Shown here: positions 28,322 to 37,831 of the stretch, piece after piece
Layout of the letters: each line of letters opens with the position of its first letter
Numbering within the stretch: the first letter of the stretch is position 1
Assembly: GCA_001874155.1 (NCBI GenBank)
Contig: MPDB01000001.1
Coordinates: forward strand, 434,001 to 498,000
From: Vibrio sp. MedPE-SWchi
GTDB lineage: Bacteria > Pseudomonadota > Gammaproteobacteria > Enterobacterales > Vibrionaceae
DNA length: 64,000 nt
Direction: 5' to 3'
The notes under the pieces: model-generated
What the model was told of the DNA's origin: nothing
Databases searched by the model: none
The model's input: only the letters and a program-made list of their open reading frames with translations
Translations under genes and position numbers: made by a program

Positions 28322-31009
28322 TTATGCGTTTACTTTGACGTCTTCAGGAGACGCTTTTTGCAAAATTTTGACTATCCCGTTGGTTCCGTCAACTTCTAGT
28401 AGATCTCCGTCTTGGATAACCGAGGTCACGCCATCTAATCCACTGACGCACGGCAAGCCATATTCTCTCGCAATAATAGCGCCATGTTGTAAGCCGCCAC
28501 CAATTTCCAACACTACGCCTGCGGCATTGGTAAACACCGGAGTCCACGCAGGTTCGGTTGCGACCGTGACTAATATTTCCCCTGGGTGTAATGGCTTTTC
28601 ATAGGGACTACTCAACACTTTTGCTTTGCCTTGAATCGTGCCATTCGAGACCGCCATGCCCACCATTTCTCCGTCTTTCGCGTGTACCTTTTTACGGAAA
28701 ATTTTGCCTCGACTGTCAATCACTGCAGGGAACTGACGAACATTGTCCATTAAGGCTCGATCCTTCAAGTTCTCCTCAATCAAAGGGATTAACTCAAGGT
28801 CTTGATTGCCTTGCGCTTGGGAAATCTGCGCCGCGGTTAAATCAAAGATTTGCTCCACGGTTTGCAGACGTTTCTCTACCACCCACTGAGCGCCAATCTC
28901 TTTTGCCAACCGGTGCAGGTGACCATTCATGACAATAATCAGATATTTAGGGGCTTCACGGAATCCGTACGTTTGTTCAATCTTTTCAACGGCTTTATCA
29001 AACACTTTCACTTTGCCCTTTCGCTCGGCAACCAAGCGCATCTTCGCCAATGCTTCGGCTTTACGTTGAGAAACCTTGGTGAGTTGGTTGTCGTCCAGAT
29101 TCAAGCTTTTCATCTGCTGGAAAAGGATCTCTGGGGAGTCAACAGTCCGCGGTGTGGCGACATCAATTTCCTTAAACCCGCGAGCTCCATAGCGATACAT
29201 GTAGTCATCCCACTGAGTCAAAAATCGCTCTGAGAAGTCGCGATCTTGCAGCTTGTTTAGAAACTCAACTTCGCTGTCGATGGCTTTTACTTCATCCATT
29301 GACGCCAGCTTAAACATCGCATGGCCCATTTGGCTGGTAGGGTTACTGACAATATCCATCAGTACGGCACCAAGCTCGCCTTCCGCGTCGGTGCCCTTAA
29401 CCATTTTCTGTATTTTCCGATAGGCCAAAGCCCCAGTAACAAACGCCGTCATGTTACTCATTACAGGATCAAACTCTTTAAACGCCTCTTCAACAATGTC
29501 AGCGTAAGGACGGTCATTTTCCATTGCACTGTATTTGGCAATCACCTTGTCACAGCATTGGTTCATATTTTCCAGTGCTTTATCCGACCGAATAAGTGAC
29601 AGCAGCATCGGAGGCAGCATTTTTCTTATCAAGCCAAAGAGTCTCTTTTTCGCCTGCTTAGCTAATGCTGGCTCAGTAGGAGCGCAATACTCAGCGAAGA
29701 CCTGATCCTCAATGCCATCAAATACATTGGTCATTGGGGTAAAAACACCTAGCCCTTTCTTCTTACCGTAAGACTTAAAAATATTATGCGCTTGAAAATA
29801 CTGTCGACCATGCAGATTCAGTACGATTCCCCCCTCTCCCGCCGGCATCATCCCTTGTTTAAGATTGACCAAAACACGCGACCAAACATCCGCGCCCAAC
29901 ACGGAAAGCGCATCATCAAAACCTTGAGACAGAGTAATCAAATCAATCCACAATCGTTTTTGCTCACCAGGAGCCGTCATCATCTCTGGGTACAGTGGTA
30001 CATACGTAGTGATCGGGCGCGCTTGCAGCAAGTACAGTGTGCCGTTTTCATACGCCCACTCGGTATCTACAGGCACTTCATAGTGCGCTTCACAGTCGAT
30101 AATAAGTTGCGTTAGCTCGAGAACCTGATCATCCGTTAACGAAGGCTGACTGGGATTGGCAATGGACATCGGCTCGATGCCACCATCGTCTTTTAGTTGC
30201 AGTGCAAACTGCTTCTCGGCGATGATCGACTCTAAAATTCGAGGCTCGTTTTTCTCTAATCTCTCGTTTTTATCAGCCACCTTGCTTTTGCCAGACACAC
30301 TTTTATCAACAACGCTTTTATCAACAACGCTTTTATCAACAACGAAAGTATCAGGTGTCACCTGTCCAGAAACAATCGCTTCGCCTAGGCCAAAACTGGC
30401 GTTGATTACGGCTTCATCGTAGCAATTATTCAAAGGATTAAGTGAAAAACCAACACCAGAGACTTCACTGGCCATTTGTTTTTGAACGATAATCGAAATG
30501 GCACTGTTATCAGCACTCATACCATGTTTGCGTTTGTACTCGATGACTCGAAAGTCGAACATCGAGCTATAGGCCATGGCGATCGTTTCTTCGAGATCGG
30601 ATTTAGGCGTTCCAAGGAAGGTCTCATACATGCCAGCGAAACTGGTGCCTTTTAAGTCTTCTTCAGGCGAAGATGAACGAACAGCAAAGACCTCGGTTTG
30701 TTCAAATTCCGACAGTGCCTCACTAAAGTGCTGCTTCTGCACATCTGAAAATCGTAATGCCTGAGCTAACGCTTTGACAGCATCGCAGTGCTTAATCGTT
30801 GTATCATCAATGAGCGCCCGCCAAGCTTGCGATTGTTTAATAGAAGCTGTCCAAGGTTCAAAAAAATTCACTGAGAGCGCCAAGCCAGCAGGCACTGGTA
30901 AACCAGCCTTAGTGCTACGAATGAGACTCTGCGCCTTACCGCCTACTTGATTCAAGGTTGGTTCGTTTTCAGAGGTTGGCCCATGACCAAAATGATAAAT
31001 CTGATTCAT
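28322..31009 (-). CDS. PEP-utilising / rifampin phosphotransferase-like enzyme
   Basis: 895 residues. The N-terminal ATP-grasp domain (~1-340) has GGKAQSLIRSTKAGLPVPAG, FAVRSSSPEEDLKGTSFAGM and ends at LYLLQARPIT. A long middle region (~350-770) follows. A C-terminal swivelling domain has GGGLQHGAIIAREYGLP, with phosphohistidine His842. This order (ATP-grasp, middle, His domain last) and length match rifampin phosphotransferase (Rph) rather than PpsA, where the His domain is central. Known Rph chemistry transfers the beta-phosphate of ATP to rifamycin; whether this protein does is unknown. It lies 25 bp downstream of a TetR gene, in an apparent operon. AGTCAG/GGGAG precedes the start. A 15-bp triplicate repeat lies inside. 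Confidence 0.85.
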   Translation of the reverse strand: MNQIYHFGHGPTSENEPTLNQVGGKAQSLIRSTKAGLPVPAGLALSVNFFEPWTASIKQSQAWRALIDDTTIKHCDAVKALAQALRFSDVQKQHFSEALSEFEQTEVFAVRSSSPEEDLKGTSFAGMYETFLGTPKSDLEETIAMAYSSMFDFRVIEYKRKHGMSADNSAISIIVQKQMASEVSGVGFSLNPLNNCYDEAVINASFGLGEAIVSGQVTPDTFVVDKSVVDKSVVDKSVSGKSKVADKNERLEKNEPRILESIIAEKQFALQLKDDGGIEPMSIANPSQPSLTDDQVLELTQLIIDCEAHYEVPVDTEWAYENGTLYLLQARPITTYVPLYPEMMTAPGEQKRLWIDLITLSQGFDDALSVLGADVWSRVLVNLKQGMMPAGEGGIVLNLHGRQYFQAHNIFKSYGKKKGLGVFTPMTNVFDGIEDQVFAEYCAPTEPALAKQAKKRLFGLIRKMLPPMLLSLIRSDKALENMNQCCDKVIAKYSAMENDRPYADIVEEAFKEFDPVMSNMTAFVTGALAYRKIQKMVKGTDAEGELGAVLMDIVSNPTSQMGHAMFKLASMDEVKAIDSEVEFLNKLQDRDFSERFLTQWDDYMYRYGARGFKEIDVATPRTVDSPEILFQQMKSLNLDDNQLTKVSQRKAEALAKMRLVAERKGKVKVFDKAVEKIEQTYGFREAPKYLIIVMNGHLHRLAKEIGAQWVVEKRLQTVEQIFDLTAAQISQAQGNQDLELIPLIEENLKDRALMDNVRQFPAVIDSRGKIFRKKVHAKDGEMVGMAVSNGTIQGKAKVLSSPYEKPLHPGEILVTVATEPAWTPVFTNAAGVVLEIGGGLQHGAIIAREYGLPCVSGLDGVTSVIQDGDLLEVDGTNGIVKILQKASPEDVKVNA
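30300..30344 (-). repeat. Three identical 15-bp tandem repeats inside the PEP-utilising enzyme gene
   Basis: cttttatcaacaacg occurs three times head to tail, encoding repeated VVDKS. It lies between the ATP-grasp subdomains (~residues 225-240) in a Lys/Ser-rich loop. The period is a multiple of three, so copy-number change keeps frame. Confidence 0.95.
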
Positions 31010-31034
31010 AACTGACTCCCATTAACGTAAGCGT

Positions 31035-31706
31035 TTAGTGTCTTCCACTTAAACCGGGTTTAATCACTTGGATAAATTGCTGAACAGCGCGCTTAACCGT
31101 TTCTTGATAGTTCTTGCTATCAATTACTTTGCTGTCACTTGCAGCATTTAGGTTTGAATGAGTCCGTTGCAAATAGAGACGAATCATCGACGACAACTGT
31201 TCGATCACCACATACGCAACGTCTGGCTCGACGACGATATCACCCGCTTCTATCGCTTGATTGATGAGCGGTGAGAACAAATCTTGGTGAGTTTTCTCAC
31301 GATATTGAGACATGTTTTCATTGTTGAGTAACTCGCGAATAGCCGTTGGGTTGTTACTAAACTGTTCACTAAATCGGCGCTCTGCGTCATTTAAATGGGT
31401 GTGGAAATCGATCGATGCAGAGAAAAGGCCTGCCAAATTCTGATAGAAATCATCTTGCTTTAACTCTGCAGACGCTTGCTCAAGATGAGCCACTTTTCGT
31501 TGGGCTAAATCCATCACCAGGTGCATCAATAGGTCGTTCATATCATCGAAATATTGATAGAAACTCCCCTTAGCGATACCAGCGTTACGCACCAAACGGT
31601 TCAATGACGCGCCATGCACGCCATATTGGCCAAACTCCTGCAACGCAACGTGACAAATTAACAGGCGTTTCTCAGCTTTTAGATTAAAAAAGGTCTCTTT
31701 TGGCAC
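31035..31706 (-). CDS. TetR/AcrR-family transcriptional regulator
   Basis: 223 residues. The N-terminal helix-turn-helix (~10-55) has VHGASLNRLVRNAGIAKGSF followed by YQYFDDMNDLLMHLV, the standard TetR signature. The C-terminal ligand domain is not assignable. It is the first gene of a two-gene operon with the PEP-utilising enzyme (25-bp gap). A 32-bp near-perfect palindrome 45 bp upstream of its start overlaps the likely promoter, suggesting autorepression. Ligand unknown. Confidence 0.92.
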   Translation of the reverse strand: MPKETFFNLKAEKRLLICHVALQEFGQYGVHGASLNRLVRNAGIAKGSFYQYFDDMNDLLMHLVMDLAQRKVAHLEQASAELKQDDFYQNLAGLFSASIDFHTHLNDAERRFSEQFSNNPTAIRELLNNENMSQYREKTHQDLFSPLINQAIEAGDIVVEPDVAYVVIEQLSSMIRLYLQRTHSNLNAASDSKVIDSKNYQETVKRAVQQFIQVIKPGLSGRH

Positions 31707-31750
31707 TGGTTACCCCTTGCTCAAGTTCTCTACAGTTTCACACTTCAATT

Positions 31751-31782
31751 ATGACCAATCAGTCACGTGACCATTTGGTCAT
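31751..31782. promoter_or_regulatory. 32-bp palindrome, probable TetR operator
   Basis: The sequence from atgaccaatcagtcac to gtgaccatttggtcat pairs at 13 of 16 positions around 31766/31767, with a perfect GTCACGTGAC core. Reading the minus strand, a TTGACA-like box and a TAATAT box (16-bp spacer) lie just upstream at about 31779-31806. The palindrome therefore covers the expected transcription start of the TetR operon. Confidence 0.72.
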
Positions 31783-32226
31783 ATTATACTGATAAAACTG
31801 AATGTCAAATGAACACTGTTGCATTTTCGGTGAAAAACCATTGGGTACTTTTCGTAAGAGAATGTAATAGGAAATGAACAAAGCGGATAAATCCTCGGCG
31901 ATGAAACCCTATCAATTAAGCCGAAGAACCACTGTTACACCTTGTATACTGATGTCAGTGATAGTTAGAAATCCCCTCCAACGTCTTAGTGTAGATAAAA
32001 TGTCCACTCAAAGAAAAACATGGGCTTCTTCGCGCAACCTGACTTGATGTAAGTCAATTTGTAATACACAATACCCGCCCGTATCCAAGGTGACTTTTCA
32101 CCTTCATTACCAATCAAAATTCATCGGTTCTATCTATTGCTATAATAGGTACGGCCTAATATCCATTTTAGGATGGCGCTGTTATTGTTAGCGCATACTA
32201 AAAACCTCGTTTTCATAGGAAAGATG
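31783..32226 (+). other. Intergenic region upstream of zwf
   Basis: About 440 bp without a recognised gene. It contains a short inverted repeat (tgactt-gatgt-aagtca, 32040-32056), a hairpin (aaggtga / tcacctt, about 32089-32106) and the zwf promoter candidate. An in-frame ATG at 32173 lacks a ribosome site. Confidence 0.55.
32138..32146 (+). promoter_or_regulatory. Extended -10 promoter candidate for zwf-pgl-gnd
   Basis: TGCTATAAT is a perfect extended -10 element about 80 bp upstream of the zwf start. No convincing -35 box is visible, which is compatible with an extended -10 promoter. Confidence 0.5.
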
Positions 32227-33729
32227 ATGGTAATACCTGAAAATAGTAGCATCGTAATTTTTGGTGCTTCGGGCGACCTTACTTACCGTAAGTTGATCCC
32301 TGCTTTATACCACCTTTATGCGGATAATCAGCTCCCAAAATCGTTCGCGATTCTTGGTGTGAGCAGAACAGATTATAGTGATGAGTCCTACCGCGCTAAG
32401 TTAAAGCAATCACTTCAGGAAATGGAAAAAACAGAACCTGAAGTCTTGAATGCCTTTATCGAACATCTTCATTATCAAGCCATCAATACATCGGACGTTG
32501 ATGATTATGCGCGCTTGGCAACTCGTCTAGAGAAAATCGAGCAAGAGTATCAACTCGAAAATCACAACACCCTATTCTATTTGGCCACACCACCGAGTTT
32601 GTACGGCGTGATCCCAGCGCACCTTGCTGCTCATGGTCTGAATGAAGAAACAAACGGCTGGCGTCGTCTTATCATTGAAAAGCCGTTTGGTTACGACCTC
32701 GACTCAGCTCAAAAGCTGGATGAAGAAATTCATCATCACTTCCAAGAACACCAAATCTATCGTATTGATCATTACCTTGGTAAAGAAACCGTACAGAACC
32801 TACTGGTTCTGCGTTTTTCTAATGCAATGTTTGAACCGTTATGGAACCGTAACTTCATAGATTACGTTGAAATCACCGGTGCTGAGTTCTTAGGCGTGGA
32901 AGAGCGTGGCGGCTACTATGATGGCTCTGGCGCTGTACGTGACATGTTCCAAAACCACTTGCTGCAAGTACTGGCCATGGTTGGTATGGAGCCACCAGCG
33001 CAAATCAACGCAGACTCGATTCGTGACGAAGTGGTTAAGGTTCTTCAATGTCTTAAACCTTTGGAAGAAGACGATCTTCGTAAAAACTTGGTCTTAGGCC
33101 AATACACCGCTTCAGACGTTCGTGGTCAGCACCTGCTAGGCTACCGCGAAGAGAACGGCGTTGCTGACGATTCACGTACAGAAACCTACATTGGTCTAAA
33201 AGCACACATCAACAACTGGCGCTGGAACGGCGTGCCTTTCTACGTAAGAACGGGTAAACGATTGCCAACTCGCGTGACTGAGATCGTGATTCACTTTAAG
33301 AACACACCTCACCCAGTGTTTGGTCAAGATGCACCAGAAAACAAGCTGATCATTCGTATTCAACCGGATGAAGGCATTCAAATGAGCTTTGGTTTGAAAG
33401 AGCCAGGTGCCGGTTTTAAGGCAAAAGAAGTGAAGATGAACTTCTCGTACTCCGACCTTCAAGAGACCAACATGCTGACCGCTTATGAGCGTCTATTGCT
33501 TGATGCCTTGAATGGTGATGCGACGTTGTTTGCCCGCACTGATGCCGTTGAAGCTTGTTGGAAGTATGTTCAGCCAATCCTAGATTTCAAACAAGATCCA
33601 CAAGCGCTGTTTGGCTATGCCTGTGGTACTTGGGGCCCTCAAGAGGCCGACGAACTTCTGCAAAGAGACGACCGAGCTTGGCGTTTCCCATGTAAAAACT
33701 TAACCGATACGGATTACTGCGAATTATGA
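32227..33729 (+). CDS. zwf: Glucose-6-phosphate 1-dehydrogenase
   Basis: 500 residues from ATG 32227, the second of two adjacent ATGs. AGGA is six bases upstream, and the protein then begins [20 protein letters not shown], as expected; a longer frame from 32173 is unlikely. The Rossmann motif is [16 protein letters not shown]. The substrate-site signature [13 protein letters not shown] is at ~residues 179-191. It catalyses the NADP-linked first step of the oxidative pentose phosphate pathway. The stop overlaps the pgl start by 4 bp (ATGA), so the genes are translationally coupled. Confidence 0.97.
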   Translation: MVIPENSSIVIFGASGDLTYRKLIPALYHLYADNQLPKSFAILGVSRTDYSDESYRAKLKQSLQEMEKTEPEVLNAFIEHLHYQAINTSDVDDYARLATRLEKIEQEYQLENHNTLFYLATPPSLYGVIPAHLAAHGLNEETNGWRRLIIEKPFGYDLDSAQKLDEEIHHHFQEHQIYRIDHYLGKETVQNLLVLRFSNAMFEPLWNRNFIDYVEITGAEFLGVEERGGYYDGSGAVRDMFQNHLLQVLAMVGMEPPAQINADSIRDEVVKVLQCLKPLEEDDLRKNLVLGQYTASDVRGQHLLGYREENGVADDSRTETYIGLKAHINNWRWNGVPFYVRTGKRLPTRVTEIVIHFKNTPHPVFGQDAPENKLIIRIQPDEGIQMSFGLKEPGAGFKAKEVKMNFSYSDLQETNMLTAYERLLLDALNGDATLFARTDAVEACWKYVQPILDFKQDPQALFGYACGTWGPQEADELLQRDDRAWRFPCKNLTDTDYCEL

Positions 33730-34442
33730 TCAATCACAAGATCTTTGCAACGCCAGAGCTAGTGGTCGAAAACCTAGCCAATGAAATGAAGGCGTACAGT
33801 GAGCAAGGTAACCCTGTTCACATCTCACTGTCTGGTGGCAGCACGCCAAAAATGCTTTTCAAGCTTTTAGCACAGGCGCCTTACGCGGAAGGTATTCAAT
33901 GGAATAACCTTCACTTCTGGTGGGGCGACGAACGTTGCGTTGCACCAGACGACGCTGAAAGCAACTTCGGTGAAGCAAACGCACTGTTGTTTACTCAAAT
34001 AAACCTTCCTGCTGAAAACATCCACCGCATCCGTGGTGAAGATGAACCTAAAGCAGAAGCAGAGCGTTTCGCAAAAGAGATGGCTGATGTCATCCCAGTA
34101 GAAAACGGTACGCCAGTTTTCGATTGGATTCTGCTTGGTGTTGGCGCCGATGGCCACACAGCTTCACTATTTCCGGGTGCAACCAACTACCAAGATGAGA
34201 ACCTATCTGTATTAGCTTCTCACCCAGAGTCGGGTCAAATCCGTGTTTCTAAAACAGCGAAAGTTTTAGAAGCAGCAAAACGAATCAGCTACCTAGTACT
34301 AGGTGCAGGTAAAGTTGAGATCGTTAAAGAAATTCATACAACCCCTGCTTCAGAGTTGCCTTATCCGGCAGCGAAGATTCAGTCTAAGACTGGCGAAACA
34401 GAGTGGTTCCTAGATTCAAATGCAGCAAGTGCTATCGCATAA
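33726..34442 (+). CDS. pgl: 6-phosphogluconolactonase
   Basis: 238 residues, typical DevB/Pgl length. Motifs are [18 protein letters not shown] near the N-terminus, [20 protein letters not shown] in the middle and [15 protein letters not shown] at ~137. It hydrolyses 6-phosphogluconolactone to 6-phosphogluconate, between the zwf and gnd reactions. The start overlaps zwf, and gnd follows after 28 bp. Confidence 0.96.
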   Translation: MINHKIFATPELVVENLANEMKAYSEQGNPVHISLSGGSTPKMLFKLLAQAPYAEGIQWNNLHFWWGDERCVAPDDAESNFGEANALLFTQINLPAENIHRIRGEDEPKAEAERFAKEMADVIPVENGTPVFDWILLGVGADGHTASLFPGATNYQDENLSVLASHPESGQIRVSKTAKVLEAAKRISYLVLGAGKVEIVKEIHTTPASELPYPAAKIQSKTGETEWFLDSNAASAIA

Positions 34443-34470
34443 TTGCGAATAGCCGCAAGGAGATAAAATA

Positions 34471-35919
34471 ATGAAAGGTGATATCGGTGTAATTGGCCTA
34501 GCAGTAATGGGTCAGAACCTTATCCTAAACATGAACGACCACGGCTTTAAAGTTGTGGCTCATAACCGTACTGCTGCTAAAGTAGACGAGTTCCTAGAAG
34601 GCCCAGCTAAAGGTACTAACATTGTTGGTGCTTACTCTCTAGAAGAGCTAGTTGAGAAGCTAGAAGCGCCACGTAAAGTGATGCTGATGGTTCGTGCTGG
34701 TGACGTTGTAGACACGTTCATCGAAAACCTAATCCCACTTCTAGACGAAGGCGACATCATCATTGATGGTGGTAACACTAACTACCCAGACACTAACCGT
34801 CGTGTAGCGCATTGTCGTGAGAAAGGCATCCACTTCATCGGCACTGGTGTATCTGGTGGTGAAGAAGGCGCACGTTTTGGCCCTTCTATCATGCCAGGTG
34901 GCTCAGCAGAAGCTTGGGAAGCGGTTAAGCCAATCTTCCAAGGTATCTCTGCAAAAACTGACGCGGGCGAGCCTTGTTGTGACTGGGTTGGTAACGACGG
35001 TGCTGGTCACTTCGTTAAGATGGTACACAACGGCATCGAATACGGTGACATGCAGCTTATAACTGAAGCATACCAGTTCATGAAAGATGGCCTAGGTATG
35101 TCTGCTGACGAGATGCAAGCCGTATTCGCTGACTGGAACAAGACTGAGCTAGACAGCTACCTAGTTGAGATCACGGCTGACATCCTTGGCTACAAAGATG
35201 AAGACGGTGAAGCGCTAGTTGAGAAGATCCTAGACACGGCAGGCCAAAAAGGTACAGGTAAGTGGACGGGTATCAACGCACTAGACCTAGGTATCCCACT
35301 AACTCTAATCTCTGAGTCTGTATTCTCTCGTTGCCTGTCTGCTCTTAAAGACCAACGTGTTGAAGCTGAGTCTCTATTCGAGAAAACAATCACTCCAGTT
35401 GAAGGTGACAAGCAAGAGTGGGTTGATGCACTACGTCAAGCTCTACTGGCTTCTAAGATCATCTCTTACGCTCAAGGTTTCATGCTGATGCGTGAAGCAT
35501 CGAACGAAAACGGCTGGGACCTAAACTACGGTAACGTAGCGCTAATGTGGCGTGGTGGTTGTATCATCCGTTCTGCATTCCTAGGCAACATCCGTGATGC
35601 GTACGAAGCAAACCCAGATATCGCGTTCCTAGGTTCTGACGAGTACTTCAAAAACATCCTACAAAGCAGCCTAGCGGCTTGGCGTAAGGTTTCAGCGAAG
35701 TCTCTTGAGTCTGGCATCCCAATGCCTTGTACTATCTCTGCGCTTTCGTTCCTAGACGGCTACACAACGGCTCGTCTACCAGCGAACCTGCTTCAAGCTC
35801 AGCGTGACTACTTCGGTGCTCACACTTACGAGCGTACTGACCGTCCACGTGGTGAGTTCTTCCACACAAACTGGACTGGTACAGGCGGCGATACAGCGTC
35901 TACGACTTACGACGTTTAA
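34471..35919 (+). CDS. gnd: 6-phosphogluconate dehydrogenase, decarboxylating
   Basis: 482 residues, full length. The N-terminal NADP-binding motif is IGVIGLAVMGQNLILNM. The substrate motif is IIDGGNTNYPDTNRR, then GTGVSGGEEGARFGPSIMPG and the catalytic Lys region HFVKMVHNGIEYGDM. The C-terminus has HTNWTGTGGDTASTTYDV. It yields ribulose-5-phosphate and NADPH. AAGGAG precedes the start. Codon choice is strongly biased (CTA Leu, GGT Gly, CGT Arg), as in highly expressed vibrio genes. It is the last gene of the zwf-pgl-gnd operon. Confidence 0.97.
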   Translation: MKGDIGVIGLAVMGQNLILNMNDHGFKVVAHNRTAAKVDEFLEGPAKGTNIVGAYSLEELVEKLEAPRKVMLMVRAGDVVDTFIENLIPLLDEGDIIIDGGNTNYPDTNRRVAHCREKGIHFIGTGVSGGEEGARFGPSIMPGGSAEAWEAVKPIFQGISAKTDAGEPCCDWVGNDGAGHFVKMVHNGIEYGDMQLITEAYQFMKDGLGMSADEMQAVFADWNKTELDSYLVEITADILGYKDEDGEALVEKILDTAGQKGTGKWTGINALDLGIPLTLISESVFSRCLSALKDQRVEAESLFEKTITPVEGDKQEWVDALRQALLASKIISYAQGFMLMREASNENGWDLNYGNVALMWRGGCIIRSAFLGNIRDAYEANPDIAFLGSDEYFKNILQSSLAAWRKVSAKSLESGIPMPCTISALSFLDGYTTARLPANLLQAQRDYFGAHTYERTDRPRGEFFHTNWTGTGGDTASTTYDV

Positions 35920-35946
35920 TCAAACGTAACGAGTAAAACGGAAACC

Positions 35947-35976
35947 AAAAGGATGTCGATAAGGCATCCTTTTTTA
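35947..35976 (+). terminator. Terminator of zwf-pgl-gnd
   Basis: Stem aaggatg / catcctt followed by a run of T residues. Confidence 0.8.
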
Positions 35977-35980
35977 TTCA

Positions 35981-36172
35981 CTATGCTTTCCTCTCTCTTA
36001 CTCTATTTTTATAAATATCAAAAGCATAGATAAAAGCACTGAACAGCAAGAAAAGAACCGACACAATGAATAGAGCAGGCATGCTCAGTATCCACGCAAA
36101 CGTCGCAGCGAGAAACGCCACAAAACAAACGAGCCGGCTTGAAGACATGATATGACCGAGTTTAATATTCAT
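35981..36172 (-). CDS. Small two-helix membrane protein
   Basis: 63 residues. A perfect AGGGGGAG ribosome site precedes ATG 36172. Two hydrophobic segments (~residues 14-30 and 33-52) are followed by a basic tail (IYKNRVRERKA), so the C-terminus is probably cytoplasmic. No family recognised. It is convergent with gnd. Confidence 0.7.
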   Translation of the reverse strand: MNIKLGHIMSSSRLVCFVAFLAATFAWILSMPALFIVSVLFLLFSAFIYAFDIYKNRVRERKA

Positions 36173-36445
36173 AACTCCCCCTTGTGGGTGTGTCTAAATC
36201 AACACTAACATCATCTCATTTACGACTGAAAATTAAGCTAAATCGTTATCAAAAAACCTCTTTTGGTGATCCCCATAACGAAGATAACGGCGCTTATCGA
36301 TAGTTTATTCAATACACTTCAACGCTAACTTTTGCGACAATCTCATCCTATGACAAGGCCTCAGAATAGAATGCCCCTCGCCTTTTATAGCCACTCCAAG
36401 TACACTACGCGCTTCAAAAATATAACCAATACATAGGGTCTTAGT

Positions 36446-37705
36446 TTGCATACGTTAGAGCAGTTAAAAAGTGGTCAGCTTCAAGGCATTAAACGCCTGT
36501 CTATTTCACAGCAGTTAACCGAATTCCCATTAGAAATTTTACAACTGGCTGATTCACTTGAAATTCTTGATCTATCGAATAATCAACTTAACGACTTACC
36601 CGATGACATCGCCAAGCTGGGTAAACTTAAAATCCTATTTGCTTCTCAGAATTGTTTTACGCATTTACCCGAAGCGATCGGCAAGTGCCCTGTCCTTGAG
36701 ATGGTGGGATTTAAAGACAATCAAATCACCGAGGTTTCAGCAAAGGCATTACCACAAGCGTTGCGCTGGTTAATTTTAACCGACAATGAGATTGAAACAT
36801 TGCCAGAAGCGCTTGGTGACCGGCCACGAATGCAGAAACTCGCACTGGCTGGAAACAATCTAACCTCGCTACCAGAATCAATGGCGAAGCTAGAAAAGCT
36901 TGAATTGATCCGCCTTTCTGCAAACCAATTGACAGAATTCCCAACACAGCTGCTCTCTTTGCCGCGTTTAGCCTGGATTGCGTTTGCGGGCAACCCATTC
37001 TGTTGCAATAAAGAATCAACTTCACAAGTACCTCAAGTCAGCTCATCCAGCTACAAAATGAACCAGGTACTCGGCCAAGGCGCATCTGGCATCATTTCAC
37101 ATGCCGATTGGGTTAATGAAGCGTATGACTTCCCCGAACACGTTGCGGTCAAAGTCTTTAAGGGCGCAGTAACCAGCGATGGCTACCCACAAGATGAATT
37201 GAACGCCTGCTTGCAAACGGGTTTTCACCCTAATTTGGTGAAATCCATCGCGCAAGTGAGCGAACAAGATTATCTGTCGCTTGTGATGGAGCTTATCCCG
37301 GAAAGTTATTTCAACTTAGGGCTCGCTCCAAGTTTAGAGTCGTGCACGCGCGACACCTTTAAGCCGGATTTTTCTTTGGCCATTGCTGATATTAAAACCA
37401 TTGTTGAGCAAATGAAGGATGTCTTTACCCATCTTCATGACAACAAGGTATGCCACGGTGATCTTTATGCGCACAACGTACTAGTCAATAGCGATAATCA
37501 CATGATTTTTGGCGATTTTGGCGCCGCTTCGACCTATCACTATTTGCCTGAAACACAGCAAGATAAGATCAAAGCCATTGAATCACGAGCGTTGAGTTTC
37601 TTTATCGACGATCTGCTGAGTGTCTGCCAAACGAGCGATGTTGACGGCAACGACTACCAAACACTAAAGCGAGTCGCACAGCAGGCATTTAGCTCTGTTA
37701 ACTAA
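36446..37705 (+). CDS. Leucine-rich repeat / protein kinase fusion
   Basis: 419 residues starting at TTG 36446; AGGG is about seven bases upstream and no in-frame ATG lies nearby. Residues ~15-185 are six to seven leucine-rich repeats of 22-23 residues (LEILDLSNNQLNDLPDDIAK; LQKLALAGNNLTSLPESMAK-type). Residues ~205-419 are a Hanks-type kinase with glycine loop LGQGASGII, Lys236 (HVAVKVFKG), catalytic loop CHGDLYAHNVL (Asp339, Asn344) and DFG motif at 357. HGD replaces the canonical HRD Arg, as in kinases not regulated through the activation loop. No membrane segment or signal is seen, so it is cytoplasmic. Substrate unknown. The next gene is a helical protein that may be related. Confidence 0.88.
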   Translation: MHTLEQLKSGQLQGIKRLSISQQLTEFPLEILQLADSLEILDLSNNQLNDLPDDIAKLGKLKILFASQNCFTHLPEAIGKCPVLEMVGFKDNQITEVSAKALPQALRWLILTDNEIETLPEALGDRPRMQKLALAGNNLTSLPESMAKLEKLELIRLSANQLTEFPTQLLSLPRLAWIAFAGNPFCCNKESTSQVPQVSSSSYKMNQVLGQGASGIISHADWVNEAYDFPEHVAVKVFKGAVTSDGYPQDELNACLQTGFHPNLVKSIAQVSEQDYLSLVMELIPESYFNLGLAPSLESCTRDTFKPDFSLAIADIKTIVEQMKDVFTHLHDNKVCHGDLYAHNVLVNSDNHMIFGDFGAASTYHYLPETQQDKIKAIESRALSFFIDDLLSVCQTSDVDGNDYQTLKRVAQQAFSSVN

Positions 37706-37710
37706 ATGTA

Positions 37711-37753
37711 TATAACGCTCATGCATATAGCGCTCGTAGTACAGAGCGTTATA
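37711..37753 (+). terminator. Stem-loop after the LRR-kinase gene
   Basis: tataacgctc pairs perfectly with gagcgttata across a 23-base spacer. It sits just after the kinase stop. A T-run is absent, so it could instead be a protein-binding inverted repeat. Confidence 0.45.
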
Positions 37754-37831
37754 ATTCAATAAGCACTGACAATTGCTCAGTGCTAGCACCCTGTCCGTTT
37801 CCATCACCTAACCTAACAAAAGCGATTGACT

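Noticed and set aside
28322..31009. Annotation as phosphoenolpyruvate synthase (ppsA)
   Set aside because: The phosphohistidine domain is at the C-terminus instead of the middle, which fits the Rph-type order.
31783..32226. HexR operator expected upstream of zwf in gammaproteobacteria
   Set aside because: TGTAAT-like halves occur (near 31865 and 32061), but no matching inverted half at the right spacing was seen, so no site is called.
32173..32226. Upstream ATG extending the zwf protein by 18 residues
   Set aside because: It has no ribosome site, and the extension ([14 protein letters not shown]) is unlike known Zwf N-termini.
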